A stretch of 64,000 bases of DNA. Origin: Trissonchulus latispiculum. Taxonomy: Eukaryota; Nematoda; Enoplea; Enoplida; Ironidae. Under the pieces are notes generated by a model. The model was not told the origin of the DNA and ran no database searches. It saw only the letters and a list, made by a program, of their open reading frames with translations. Numbering within the stretch: the first letter of the stretch is position 1; every line of letters begins with the position of its first letter. Of this stretch, positions 48,852-60,651 are shown piece after piece. The DNA lies in assembly GCA_030248195.1 (NCBI GenBank), contig JASAND010026155.1, positions 43,155 to 107,154 on the forward strand, read 5' to 3'. The position numbers and the translations under genes are program-made.

Positions 48852-50455
48852 CTAGCGACTGCGAGAGTGTGTTGCCCACCTGCATATTCCATTTGTGTCA
48901 GAGCTTTATTTCCTAAGACTTTGATAGCCTCTCGTTCAAGAAGTGCGTGCTTCTGCAATATGCTTGGTTTTATTCGAATACAATAATGACGACACCTTCA
49001 TCCTAAAATGGTTGCCCTTAAAAGGGCAGTTGGGATAGGTGATTTTTATATTACACTTTGTTAATACTTCTTCATACAAATGGTTGCCCTTAAAAAGGCA
49101 GTTGGGATAAGCGATTTTCCCATTACACTTTGTTAGTACTGCTTCATTCAAATGGTTGCCCTTAAAAAGGCAGTTGGGATAAGCGATTTTTCCATTATAC
49201 TTTGTTAATATATACTACTTCATACAAATGGTTGCCCCTAAGAAGGCAGTTGGGATAAGCGATTTTCCCATTACACTTTGTTTACACTACTTCATACAAA
49301 TGGTTGCCCTTAAAAAGGCAGTTGGGATAAGTGACTTTCCCATTACACTTTGTTAACACTACTTCATACAAATGGTTGCCTTTAAGAAGAAAGTTGGGAT
49401 AAGTGATTTTTCAAGTACACCTTGAATATATACTACGTTATACAAATGGTTGCCCTTAAGAAGGCAGTTGGGATAAGTGATATTTTCTGCGTTCCCGGGT
49501 TATCCTAGAAACAACTTTTCAACCAAATCGGAGACAAAAAGTTTTTGACCATTTTTGGCACCTTCGCCTGAAAATGGTTGCCCATAAAAGGGCAGTTGGG
49601 ATAAGCAGTTTTCGACTAAATATCGTTGAAAAATAATTGACACTGCTTTCTAAAGGGTATCCTAGCAAATCCACCGGCTAAACTTGACTAACGAGTTAAA
49701 AAAGCACATATATTAGGTGTTTCTGGGCAGTTTGCTCACTTTTGCGGTCTGCAACAGTGTAACATTTGGCCATATCTAGAGATTCTCAAAAGGTTGAAAA
49801 ATTTCGATTGCAGATTTGGAATCTGCGTCCCCGAATTACCTTATAACCGACTTTTCAACCAAATCGGAGACAAAAAGTTTTTGACCATTTTTGACACCTT
49901 CGCCTGAACATGGTTGCCCATAAAAGGGCAGCTGGGATAAGCAATTTTCAACTACATGTCGCTAAAAGTTACGTGATATACCACTCTAGGCGTGTCCTAG
50001 CAAATACGCCGGCTCATCTTGACTAACTAGTTCAAAAAACACGGATATTAGGTGTTTCTGGGCAGTTTGCTCACTTTTGCGGTCTCCAACAGTGTAACTT
50101 TTGGCCATATCTCGAGATTCTCATTAGGTAGAAAAATTTCGATTGCAGATTTGGAATCTGCGTCCCCGAATTACCTTATAACCGCCTTTTCAACCAAATC
50201 GGAGACAAAAAGGTTTAGACCTTCTGGCACTGTGACGACAGTCTGCTCACTTTTGCGGTCTCCAACATCAATTTTTAAAAATTAAATTCCCTGCCCTGGT
50301 CGACTGGGTGGGAGTAGAGCGATGAAATTCACGGATGCACACCTTCTTTTCACGCTCTTCAAAATGAGGTATGAACCAACCCTGTACCCCTTCCCAATCT
50401 CGAGATCTAGGGGGGGACACCCACCTGCTAATAATAAGAATAATAATAATAATAA
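48852..50455 (+). mobile_element. Unit C'5, 5' part
   Basis: Starts CTAGCGACTGCGAG, 5' box GTGTTGCCCACC at 48869-48880. Seven or so units of about 65-70 bp around atggttgcccttaa follow, then 333-bp monomers and tail GGGGGGGACACCCACCTGC(TAATAA)n. Its hairpin is probably 60549-60583. Confidence 0.7.
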
Positions 50456-51253
50456 CTAGCGCTACTGCAAGAATGTGTTGCCCACAGCAGGTTTTTCTGT
50501 TTATTTTTCTGCCATAATCTTAGCTAGACGCATTTTCACAAAATGTCGCAAGAAGGAAAGTTGCTCAGCTCGACGAACTCTTTCGTTTGAGCACCATATC
50601 GACCACTTTCAGAGAAATTTTTCAAAATCCGGAAGTTTCCGGGTCGAATATCTCGAAATCCGTAAAGTTTCGGGAAATTTCGGTTTTAGTTTCGAAATCA
50701 GCGTGGTCGAATTACCCTATGACCAACTTTTGAGTGAAATCGGAGACAAAAATTTTTTCGACCCAAAATCCGGATTTTCGTGAATTCCCGGATTTGCAGT
50801 TATTCGGACATAACTTTCGCTAGACGCATTTTCGGAAAGTATGGTAATGATAAAAATTACTCAGCTCGACGAGCTCTTTCATTTGAGTACCATATCGACC
50901 ACTTTTGGAGAAATTTTTCAAAATCCGGAATTTTCCGGGTCGAATATCTCGAAATCCGGAAATTTTCCGAAAATTTCGATTTCAGTTTCGAAATCAGCGT
51001 GGTCGAGTTACCCTATGACCAACTTTTGAGCGAAATCGGAGACAAAAAATTTTTGACCAAATTTTGAATTTTGAAATTTCGCCTTGGTCCCCCCTTACCA
51101 ACCGAAAAATTCCGGGATTCGCCATTCCCGGAATACGGAAGGTATCGGACTGCCCAACTGAGGATCCAACGTCCAAGTGAATATCTTCAAAATGATGTAT
51201 CAACCACCCCTGTACCCCTTCCCAATCTCGAGATCTAGGGGGGGGACAGACGG

Positions 51254-51284
<31 letters not shown>
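50456..51284 (+). mobile_element. Unit C6, 5' part
   Basis: 5' box GTGTTGCCCAC at 50475-50485, two 295-bp-type monomers, tail with ACAGACGG(ATAATA)n. The matching hairpin is 55937-55970. Confidence 0.75.
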
Positions 51285-51286
<2 letters not shown>

Positions 51287-52240
51287 CCTACCGGCATCAA
51301 CGGGTTGTCGCGCATTTTCCTCTTATTCTTCCTCTGTGCTTATATTGGCTCGGGCTAAAACTCAGTTTTGAAACATTTTCAGACTTTGGCCCTATCACAA
51401 CTTTTTCCTACTCGCTGAGAGCTTTCGAATAAGTACCATAAAGTCTACTTTTGTGAAATTCTTAGAAATCCGGGTTTTCGTGAATTTCCGGATTTTCAGT
51501 TTTTTGGCTATAACTTTCGCTAGACGCATTTCCGGAAAATGTCGCAGGAAGGAAAGTTGTTCAGCTCGGCGAGCTCTTTCATTTGAGTACCATATCGACC
51601 TTTTGGAGAAATTTTTCAAAATCCGGAATTTTCCGGGTCGAATATCTCGAAATCCAGAAATTTTCCGGAAATTTCGATTTCAGTTTCGAAATCAGCGTGG
51701 TCGACTTACCCTATGACCAACTTTTAAGCAAAATCGGAAACAAAAAATTTTTAAGTCCAAAATCCGGGTCTTCGTGAATTCCCGGATTTTCAGTTTTTCG
51801 GCTATAACTTTCGCTAGACGCATTTCCGGAAAATGTCGCAGGAAGGAAAGTTGTTCAGCTCGGCGAGCTCTTTCATTTGAGTACCATATCGACCACTTTT
51901 GGAGAAATTTTTCAAAATCCGGAATTTTTCGGGTCGAATATCTCGAAATCCAGAAATTTTCCGGAAATTTCGATTTCAGTTTCGAAATCAGCGTGGTCGA
52001 CTTACCCTATGACCAGCTTTTAAGCAAAATCGGAGACAAAAAATTTTTACGTTTCCCTTGGTCCCCCCTTACGATTTTTAAAATTCCGGGATCCGCCATT
52101 CCCGGAATCCGGGAGATATCGGGATGCCCTTACAAACGGGAGCACTTCAGGTCACCCTACAACTATGGTGAGAATTTCAACCCGATCGGTCCAGCCAATC
52201 TCGAGAAAAAGGGGGGGGACACAAATGTTGACCGGAATAA

Positions 52241-52271
<31 letters not shown>

Positions 52272-52329
52272 AGAAACTTAGCCATATCAAAGGGTTGTCT
52301 TTTTTTAAAAAAATGCGACAACCCAATAA
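51285..52329 (+). mobile_element. Unit A3, complete
   Basis: 5' box GGGTTGTCGC at 51302-51311, monomers, tail ACACAAATGTTGACCGG, (TAAA)n, lead GAAACTTAGCCATATC and hairpin 52292-52324. Confidence 0.85.
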
Positions 52330-52333
52330 ATAA

Positions 52334-53659
52334 GTCAAAAGGCATCAAGTGGTTCCCGCCCGACATTTTTCCGTTTATAGAATGAGTTTATAATATTCGG
52401 GGTCCCATAACTCATTTGTCCTATATTTTGACGCGTTAACCCTATTACGACTATTTATCTACGTAACGAGAGCTTTCGAATGATACCCATATTGTTGGGT
52501 TTCCGTTACTTTCAATTTTGACCCATTTTGACCGGTTTTGGCCATTTTTGATCTCCTTGAGGCTCCGTATCTCATTTTCCCCACATTTTGGTGCGTTGGC
52601 TCTATTACAACTTTTTATCTACGTAATGAGAGCTTTCGAATGATACCAATATTAGGCAGTTTCCGTTACTTTCAATTTTTACCCATTTTGACCGTTTTTG
52701 GTCATTTTTGACCATTTTGCGGCCTCGTATCTCATTTTTCCCACATTTTGGTGCGTGGGCACTATTGCAACTTTTTATCCACAAATCGATAGCTTTCGAA
52801 TGGTATCCCTATTGGGGGTTTCCGACAACTTTTAATTTTGGCCATTTTGACCGTTTCTGGCCATTTTTGACCCCTTTGGAACCACGTAACTCATTTTTCC
52901 TACATTTTGACGCTTTGGCCCTATTACAACTTTTTATCCACGCAACGAGAGCGTTCGAATGACACCGGTATCAGCCGTATCCGACAATTTTCAATTTTGA
53001 CCCATTTTGACCGTTTCTGGCCATTTTTGACCCCTTTGGAGCCCCGTAACTCATTTTTCCTACATTTTGACGCTTTACCCCTATTACAACTTTTTACCTA
53101 CGCAACGAGAGCTTTCGAATGATACCCATATTGGGGGGTTTCCGTCACTTTCAATTTTGACCATTTGCATCATCACCGTATCGAGTAATTGCTAATTGCC
53201 TGACACTATGGAACCCAGGTGCCCGGAGGGTCTTATCGCATCGGGTGCCACCCTACATGCCAAATTTCAGGCCAACTAGTTGACTCTAGCTCGAGATAAA
53301 GGCGGAAAGCCCCTTCAAACGGCCGTTTTGGCCGTTTTTGGCCATTTTTGACCCTTTTTCGCCTCATAACTAAAAATGGGTGCATTTTCAGGCCTTGACC
53401 TAATTACAACTTTTTCATTACTCGCCGAGAGCTTTCGAATGATACCAAAATTAGCTCATTTGGACAACTTTTTTATTTTACTCATTTTTACTCACGGGGC
53501 TGCTCCGGGAGCACCTCTGCTCCCCCGGGGCTCCCCGCGCTTCCGGGAGCAGTTCAAGTCAAGACCTTCAAAATGAGGTATCAACCACCTCTCTACCCCT
53601 TCCCAATCTCGAGATAGACATGGGGGACACGAAATTGTGGACAATAATAATAAGAATAA
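52334..53659 (+). mobile_element. Unit B1, hairpin missing
   Basis: Starts GTCAAAAGGCATCAAG, 5' box GGTTCCCGCC at 52351-52360. The body is 160-bp-type satellite, then a block with gctccgggagcacctctg and a tail GGGGGACACGAAATTG. Unit B2 enters at its (TAA)n, and no second B hairpin follows. Confidence 0.7.
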
Positions 53660-54877
53660 GTCAAAAGGCATCAAGTGGTTCCCGCCCGACATTTTTCCGT
53701 TTATAGAAAGGGCTCATTTCCTGGAAAAGTATTCGGTTTCATGCTTTGCGCCTATTATAGCAGTTTCCCAGCTCAACAAGAGCTTTCGATTTATACCACT
53801 AATAGCTCGATTGGACAAAGTTCAATTTTCACTCATTTTGACCAATTTGGCGATATTTGCCCCATTCGAAGGCTCGTAGCTCATTTTTCTCACACTTTGA
53901 CGCGATGAGCCTATTACAACTTTTTATCTAAGCGACAAGAGCTTTCAAATGATATAGATATCAACCGAATTGAACAACTTTCAATTTTGGCCCATTTTGA
54001 CCGTTTCTCGCCATTTTTGACCCCTTTGGAGCCCCGTAACTCATTTTTCCTACATTTTGACGCTTTATCCCTATTACAACTTTTTACCTACGCAACGAGA
54101 GCTTTCGAATGGTATCCATATTGGGGGGTTTCCGACAATTTTCAATTTTGGGCCATTTTGACCGTTTCTGGCCATTTTTGACCCCTTTGGAGCCCCGTAA
54201 CTCATTTTTCCTATATTTTGACGCTTTACCCCTATTACAACTTTTTACCTACGCAACGAGAGCTTTCGAATGATATCCACATTGTGGGGTTTCTATCACT
54301 TTCAATTTTGACCATTTGCAGCATCACCGTATTGAGTAATTGCGAATTGCCTGACACTATATTGGAGGTGCCCGGAAGATCTACCCGCATCCGGGTGCCA
54401 CCCTACATGCAAAATTTCAGGTCAACTAGTTGACTCTAGCTCGAGATAAAGGCGGAAAACCCCTTCAAACGGCCGTTTTGGCCGTTTTTGGCCATTTTTG
54501 ACCCTTTTTCGCCTCATAACTAAAAATGGGTGCATTTTCAGGCCTTGACCCTATTACAACTTTTTCATGGCTCGACGAGAGCTTTCGAATGATACCAAAA
54601 TTAGCTCATTTGGACAACTTTTTTATTTTACTCATTTTTACTCACGGGGGTGCTCCGGGAGCACCTCTGCTCCCCCGGGGCTCCCCGCGCTTCCGGGAGC
54701 AGTTAAGGTCCATGCGCAGATCCCCTGCAAATTTCAGCCCGATTGGCCCACCCAATCTCGAGATAGAGGGGGGGACACGAAAATGTGAACAATAATAATA
54801 AGAAGAAGAATAAGAAAAATAAACATGTCCAGAACATAGGGTTCCAAACCCTTTGGAAAAGGGCGGGAACCCAATAA
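53660..54877 (+). mobile_element. Unit B2, complete
   Basis: 5' box GGTTCCCGCC at 53677-53686, satellite body, tail GGGGACACGAAAATGTG, A/TAA-rich linker, lead AACATGTCCAGAACAT and hairpin 54839-54872 (right arm GGGCGGGAACCC). Confidence 0.85.
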
Positions 54878-55915
54878 ATCCTACCGGCATCAACGGGTTG
54901 TCGCGCATTTTCCTCTTATTCCTCTGTGCTTATATTGGCTCGGGCTCAAACTCAGTTTTGGAACATTTTCCGACTGGCCCTATCACAACTTTTTCCCTAC
55001 TCGCTGAGAGCTTTCGAATAAGTACTATTTTGACAACTTTTAGGACAATTTTTAAAATTCCGGTTTTTCCGAGATTTCCCGGATTTTCAGTTTTTCGGCC
55101 GTAATTTTCGCTGGACGCATTTCCAGAAAATGCCGCAAGAAGGAAAGTTGCTCAGCTCGACGAGTTCTTTCATTTGAGTACCATATCGACCACTTTCGGA
55201 AAAATTTTTCAAAATCCGGAATTTTCCGGGCCGAATATCTCGAAATCCGTGAATTTTCCAGGAATTTCAATTTCGGATTCGAAATCAGCGCCACCGATTT
55301 ACCCTATGACCAAGTTTTAAGCAAAATCCGAGACAAAAAATTTTTAAGTCCAAAATCCGGGTTTTCGTGAATTCCCGGATTTTCAGTTTTTCGGCTATAA
55401 CTTTCGCTAGACGCATTTCCGGAAAATGTCGCAAGAAGGAAAGTTGTTCAGCTCGGCGAGCTCTTTCATTTGAGTACCATATCGACCACTTTTGGAGAAA
55501 TTTTTCAAAATCCGGAATTTTCCGGGTCGAATATCTCGAAATCCGGAAATTTTCCGGAAATTTCGATTTCAGTTTCGAAATCAGCGTGGTCGACTTACCC
55601 TATGACCAACTTTCAAGCAAAATCGGAGACAAAAAATTTTTACGTTTCCCTTGGTCCCCCCTTACGATTTTTAAATTTCCGGGAGCCGCCATTCCCGGAA
55701 TCCGGGAGATATCGGGATGCCCTTACAAACGGGAGCACTTCAGGTCACCCTCCAACTATGGTGAGAATTTCAGCCCGATCGGTCCAGCCAATCTCGAGAA
55801 AAAGGGGGGGGACACAAATGTTGACCGGAATAATAAATAAATAAATAAATAAATAAAGAAACTTAGCCATATCAAAGGGTTGTCTTTTTTTTAAAAAAAT
55901 GCGACAACCCAATAA
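54878..55915 (+). mobile_element. Unit A4, complete
   Basis: 5' box GGGTTGTCGC at 54895-54904, monomers, tail ACACAAATGTTGACCGG, (TAAA)n, hairpin 55877-55910. Same subtype as A1 and A3. Confidence 0.85.
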
Positions 55916-55936
55916 TAAGCACAGACCAATAACAAA

Positions 55937-55970
55937 GTGTTGCCCATTCCTTTGGAAAAGTGGGCAACAC
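55937..55970 (+). repeat. C-class hairpin closing unit C6
   Basis: GTGTTGCCCA (55937-55946) and GTGGGCAACAC (55960-55970) with the C lead just upstream. It stands alone after A4, away from any C 5' box. C6 is the nearest unclosed C unit. Confidence 0.75.
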
Positions 55971-55972
55971 AA

Positions 55973-57215
55973 CAAGCAAAGTGGCATGAACGGGTTGCCG
56001 CTGCATTTTTCCTCTTATAAATAAGATAAGTCAATTATCCTACGATATTACCCCTTGTCCCTCTGACAGCTTTTTATATACTCAGAGATCATTCAATCAG
56101 GGTATTTTTTAGGGATTTTTTTTCGGGGGGGGGCTTCCCGGGGGGGGGCCCCCCGCGGAGCAGGGGGGGGTAAGAAATTTTCGGGGGGGGGCGGAAGATT
56201 TTTTTGCAAAAATGAGCCAAAAAATGGTATTTTTTGGCGTATTTCGCATGGTGAAACGCAAAAAGTTCTCAAAAATGCCAGGATTTAAGCTAAAAATAGC
56301 TATTTTTACAAAAAAATCTCCGGAAAATTTTTGAAAATTGGCCTATTTTTGGCAAAAATTTGGGCCTCCAAAAAATCCCGGGGGGGGGAAGCAAAAATCC
56401 CGGGAGGGGGCGATTTCGGGGGGGGAAGGCATTTTCGGGGGGGGGGGGAAGGTCAATTTCGGGGGGGGGGCCCCCGGGGCCCCCCCCCCCCCCCTGTAAA
56501 AAATACCCTGTTCAATTGATACCCATATTGTCGTTTTCCATAACTTTTGATTTTGACCCATTTTGGCCGGCTTTGGCCATATTTGACCCCTTTGAGGCCC
56601 CGTAACTCATTTTCTGTACATTTTGGTACTTTGTCCCTATTACAACATTTTATCTACGCAACGAGAGCTTTCGAATGATATCCATATTGGGCGGTTTCGG
56701 TTACTTTCAATTTTGACCCATTTTGACCGATTTTGTCCATTTTTGACCCATTTGAGGCTCCGTAACTCATTTCTCCTCCACTTTGGTGCGTTGGCCCTAT
56801 TACAACTTTTCATCTACATAACGAGAGCTTTCGAATGATACCGATATGAGCTTGATCCGAGAACTTTCAATTTTGAGCCATTTTGACCGTTTTTGGTCAT
56901 TTTTGACCATTTTCGGCCTCGTAACTCAAAATGAGTGCATTTTCAGGCCTTGACCCAATTACAACTTTTTCATTACTCGCCGAGAGCTTTCGAATGATAC
57001 CAAAATTAGCTCATTTGGACAACTTTTTCATTTTACTCATTTTTACTCACGGGGGTGCTCCGGGAGCACCTCTGCTCCCCCGAGGCTCCCCGCGCTTCCG
57101 GGAGCAGTTCAAGTCAAGACCTTCAAAATGAGGTATCAACCACCTCTGTACCCCTTTCCAATCTCGAGATAGAGGGGGGGGACAAGAATCCGGAGAATAA
57201 TAATAATAATAATAA
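55973..57215 (+). mobile_element. Unit D2, variant, hairpin missing
   Basis: Starts CAAGCAAAGTGGCATG, 5' box GGGTTGCCGC at 55992-56001. The satellite body is split by a MITE. Its tail is ACAAGAATCCGGAGAATAAT rather than the GTCACGAG of D1 and D3, so it is a separate subtype. No D hairpin remains to close it. Confidence 0.65.
56098..56510. mobile_element. MITE with poly-G/poly-C subtermini
   Basis: Perfect 14-bp TIRs CAGGGTATTTTTTA / TAAAAAATACCCTG, flanked by the direct repeat TTCAAT (56092-56097 and 56511-56516). Long G runs alternate with cttcccggg-type blocks inside both ends. It interrupts a satellite monomer of unit D2, so it is younger than that unit. Confidence 0.85.
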
Positions 57216-58698
57216 GTCAAAAGGCATCAAGTGGTTCCCGCCCGACATTTTTCCGTTTATAGAACGAGTTTATGTATATACTTTCTGGAAAAATATGCAG
57301 TTACTAGTTTTCGTCTATTATAACTGGTTCCCACTCCCAGCTCACCAAAAGCTTTCGATTTATACCACTATCAGACCAATCCGACAAAGTTCGATTTTGA
57401 CCGTTTTTGCTCATTTTTGCTCCATTTGAAGTTCTGTAGCTCATTTTTCGTACACGTTGACGCTTCGGTCTTATTACAACTTTTTATCTACTCAACGAGA
57501 GCTTTCGAATGACGTCGGTATCGACCGGATCCGACAATTTTCACTTTTGACCCATTTTGACCTGTTTTTGGCCATTTTTGACCCCTTTGAGGCCCCGTAA
57601 CCCCTAATTTTTTACATTTTGACAGCGGCTTGGCCATATTACAACTTTTTATCCACGCAACGAGACCTGTCGAATGGTATCCATATTGGGGGGTTTCCGA
57701 CAACTTTTAATTTTGGCCCATTTTGACCGTTTCTGGCCATTTTTGACCCCTATGGAACCACGTAACTCATTTTTCCTACATTTTGACGGCTTGGCCCTAT
57801 TACAACTTTTTATCCACGCAACGAGACCTGTCGAATGGTATCCATATTGGGGGGTTTCCGACAACTTTTAATTTTGGCCCATTTTGACCGTTTCTGGCCA
57901 TTTTTGACCCCTATGGAACCACGTAACTCATTTCTCCTACATTTTGGTGGTTTACCCTTATTACAACTTTTTACCTACGCAACGAGAGCTTTCGAATGAT
58001 ACCCATATTGGGGGTTTCCGTCCCTTTCAATTTTGACCCATTTTGACCGGTTTTGGTCATTTTTTGTCCCCCTTTGAGGCCCCGTAACTCATTTCTCCTA
58101 CATTTTGGTGCTACCCCTATTACAACTTTTTACCTACGCAACGAGAGCTTTCGAATGATACCCATTTTGGGGGGTTTCCGTCACTTTCAATTTTGACCAT
58201 TTGCAGCATCACCGTATCGAGTAATTACGAATTGTGTGACACTATGGAACCCAGGTGCCCGGAGGGTCTTCCCGCATCGGGTGCCATCCTACATGCAAAA
58301 TTTCAGGCCAACTAGTTGACTCTAGCTCGAGATAAAGGCGGAAAACCCCTTCAAACGGCCGTTTTGGCCGTTTTTGGCCATTTTTGACCCTTTTTCGCCT
58401 CATAACTAAAAATGGGTGCATTTTCAGGCCTTGACCCAATTACAACTTTTTCATGGCTCGACGAGAGCTTTCGAATGATACCAAAATTAGCTCATTTGGA
58501 CAACTTTTTTATTTTACTCATTTTTACTCACGGGGGTGCTCCGGGAGCACCTCTGCTCCCCCGGGGCTCCCCGCGCTTCCGGGAGCAGTTCAAGTCAAGA
58601 CCTTCAAAATGAGGTATCAACCACCTCTCTACCTTTTCCCAATCTCGAGATAGAGGGGGGGGACACGAAAATGTGAACAATAATAAGAATAAGAAGAA
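57216..58698 (+). mobile_element. Unit B3, 5' part
   Basis: 5' box GGTTCCCGCC at 57232-57241, satellite body, tail GGGGACACGAAAATGTG(AACAATAAT). Unit D3 enters here, and the B hairpin 59461-59494 follows D3. Confidence 0.8.
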
Positions 58699-59350
58699 CT
58701 AGCGAAGTAGCGAGAATGGGTTGCCGCGGCATTTTCCGTTTATAGATGGCCATATCTCCCAAAAGAGGCACCGTTGTGACCCAGTATAGTCTGATTCGTA
58801 TAGTCCGTATCGAGAGCTCTCAATAGAGTACCATATTGACCATATTTAGAGTTGTTTAAATTTTTGGTCATTTTGGTCGATTTTGACCATTTTTGACCCA
58901 TTTGCGGCTCTGTAACTCAATTTTCGTACACTTTGGCGTTTTGGCCCTATTACAACTTTTTATATACTCAATGAGAGCTTTCGAATGACACCGATATGAG
59001 CCCGATCCGAGAACTTTCAATTTTGAGCCATTTTGGCCGTTTTTGGGCATTTTTTGACCATTTTTCGCCTCATAACTCAAAATGAGTGCATTTTCAGGCC
59101 TCGACCCAATTACAACTTTTTCATTACTCGCCGAGAGCTTTCGAATGATACCAAAATTAGCTCATTTGGACAACTTTTTTATTTTACTCATTTTTACTCA
59201 CGGGGCTGCTCCTGGAGAACCCCAACCTGCTCCCCCGAGGCTCCCCGCGCTTCAGTCAACACTTCAAGTCAAGACCTTCAAAATGAGGTATCAACCACCT
59301 CTCTACCCCTTCCCAAACTCAAGATAGAGAGGGGGACAGGGAGTCACGAG

Positions 59351-59382
<32 letters not shown>

Positions 59383-59436
59383 CGGACATACCCAGATGAA
59401 AGGGTTGCCTTTTTGTGTAAAAAGCGGCAACCCAAT
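58699..59436 (+). mobile_element. Unit D3, complete
   Basis: Starts CTAGCGAAGTAGCGAG, 5' box GGGTTGCCGC at 58718-58727, three satellite monomers, tail GGGACAGGGAGTCACGAG, (TAA)n, lead ACGGACATACCCAGATG, hairpin 59402-59433. This short complete unit shows which tail and hairpin belong to class D. Confidence 0.85.
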
Positions 59437-59460
59437 AATAATAAACATGTCCAGAACATA

Positions 59461-59494
59461 GGGTTCCAAACCCTTTGGAAAAGGGCGGGAACCC
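59461..59494 (+). repeat. B-class hairpin closing unit B3
   Basis: GGGTTCC (59461-59467) and GGGCGGGAACCC (59483-59494) with the B lead AACATGTCCAGAACAT, directly after D3. Confidence 0.8.
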
Positions 59495-59499
59495 AATAA

Positions 59500-60519
59500 A
59501 TCCTACCGGCATCAACGGGTTGTCGCGCATTTTCCTCTTATTCCTCTGTGCTTATATTGGCTCGGGCTCAAACTCAGTTTCGGAACATTTTCAGACTTTG
59601 GCCCTATCACAACTTTTTCCCTACTCGCTGAGATCTTTCGAATAAGTACCATATTGACAACTTTTAGGACAATTTTTAAAATTCCGGTTTTTCCGGGAAT
59701 TCCCGGATTTTCAGTTTTTCCGCTGTAATTTTCGCTGTACGCATTTCCGGAACATGTCGCAAGAAGGAAAGTTGCTCAGCTCGACGAGTTCTTTCATTTG
59801 TGTACCATATCGACCACTTTCCGAAAAATGTTTCAAAATCCGGAATTTTCCGGGCCTAATATCTCGAAATCCGCGAATTTTCCGGGAATTTCATTTTCAG
59901 ATTCGAAATCAGCACCACCGACTTACCCTATGACCAACTTTTAAGCAAAATCCGAGACAAAAAATTTTTAAGTCCAAAATCCGGGTTTTCGTGAATTCCC
60001 GGATTTTCAGTTTTTCGGCCATAACTTTTACTAGACTCATTTCCGGAAAATGTCGCAAGAAGGAAAGTTGTTCAGCTCGACGAGCTCTTTCATTTGAGTA
60101 TCATATCGACCACTTTTGGAGAAATTTTTAAAAATCCGAAATTTTCCGGGGCGAATATCTCGAAATCCGTAAATTTTCCGGAATTTTCGATTTCAGTTTC
60201 GAAATCAGCGTGGTCGACTTACCCTATGACCAACTTTTAAGCAAAATCGGAGACAAAAAATTTTTACGTTTCCCTTGGTCCCCCCTTACCATTTTTAAAA
60301 ATTCCGGGAGCCGCCATTCCCGGAATCCGGGAGGTATCGGGCTACCCCCACTTCCGGTACCACTTCAGGTCACCCTTCAACTATGGTGATAATTTCAGCC
60401 CGATCGGTCCAGCCAGTCTCGAGAAAAAGGGGGGGGACAAGATTGTTTACCGATATAATAAATAAAGAAACATACCCATAACAAAGGGTTGTCTTTTTTT
60501 GAAAAAAATGCGACAACCC
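59500..60519 (+). mobile_element. Unit A5, complete
   Basis: 5' box GGGTTGTCGC at 59517-59526, monomers, tail ACAAGATTGTTTACCG, (TAAA)n, lead GAAACATACCCATAAC, hairpin 60486-60519. Same subtype as A2. Confidence 0.85.
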
Positions 60520-60548
60520 AATAATAATAATAAACAGACAATAGTAAT

Positions 60549-60651
60549 GGTTGCCCTTTTTCCTTTGGAAAGGTGGGCAACACAATAAATAAATAAAGAA
60601 ACTTAGCCATATCAAAGGGTTGTCTTTTTTTAAAAAAAAATGCGACAACCC
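60549..60651 (+). repeat. Terminal hairpins C' and A closing C' and A1
   Basis: A C' hairpin (60549-60583, right arm GGTGGGCAACAC) is followed by (TAAA)n and an A hairpin (60617-60651). No 5' box lies between them and A5, so they close outer units. All repeat-array sequence ends at about 60656. Confidence 0.8.

Noticed and set aside
27860..60000. Recurrent 60-160-codon plus-strand ORFs in the satellite bodies (ITFARRISGKCRKKESCSAR type)
   Set aside because: They recur because the monomers recur. They start and stop at different places, have no start context and no domain, and include the non-coding tail.
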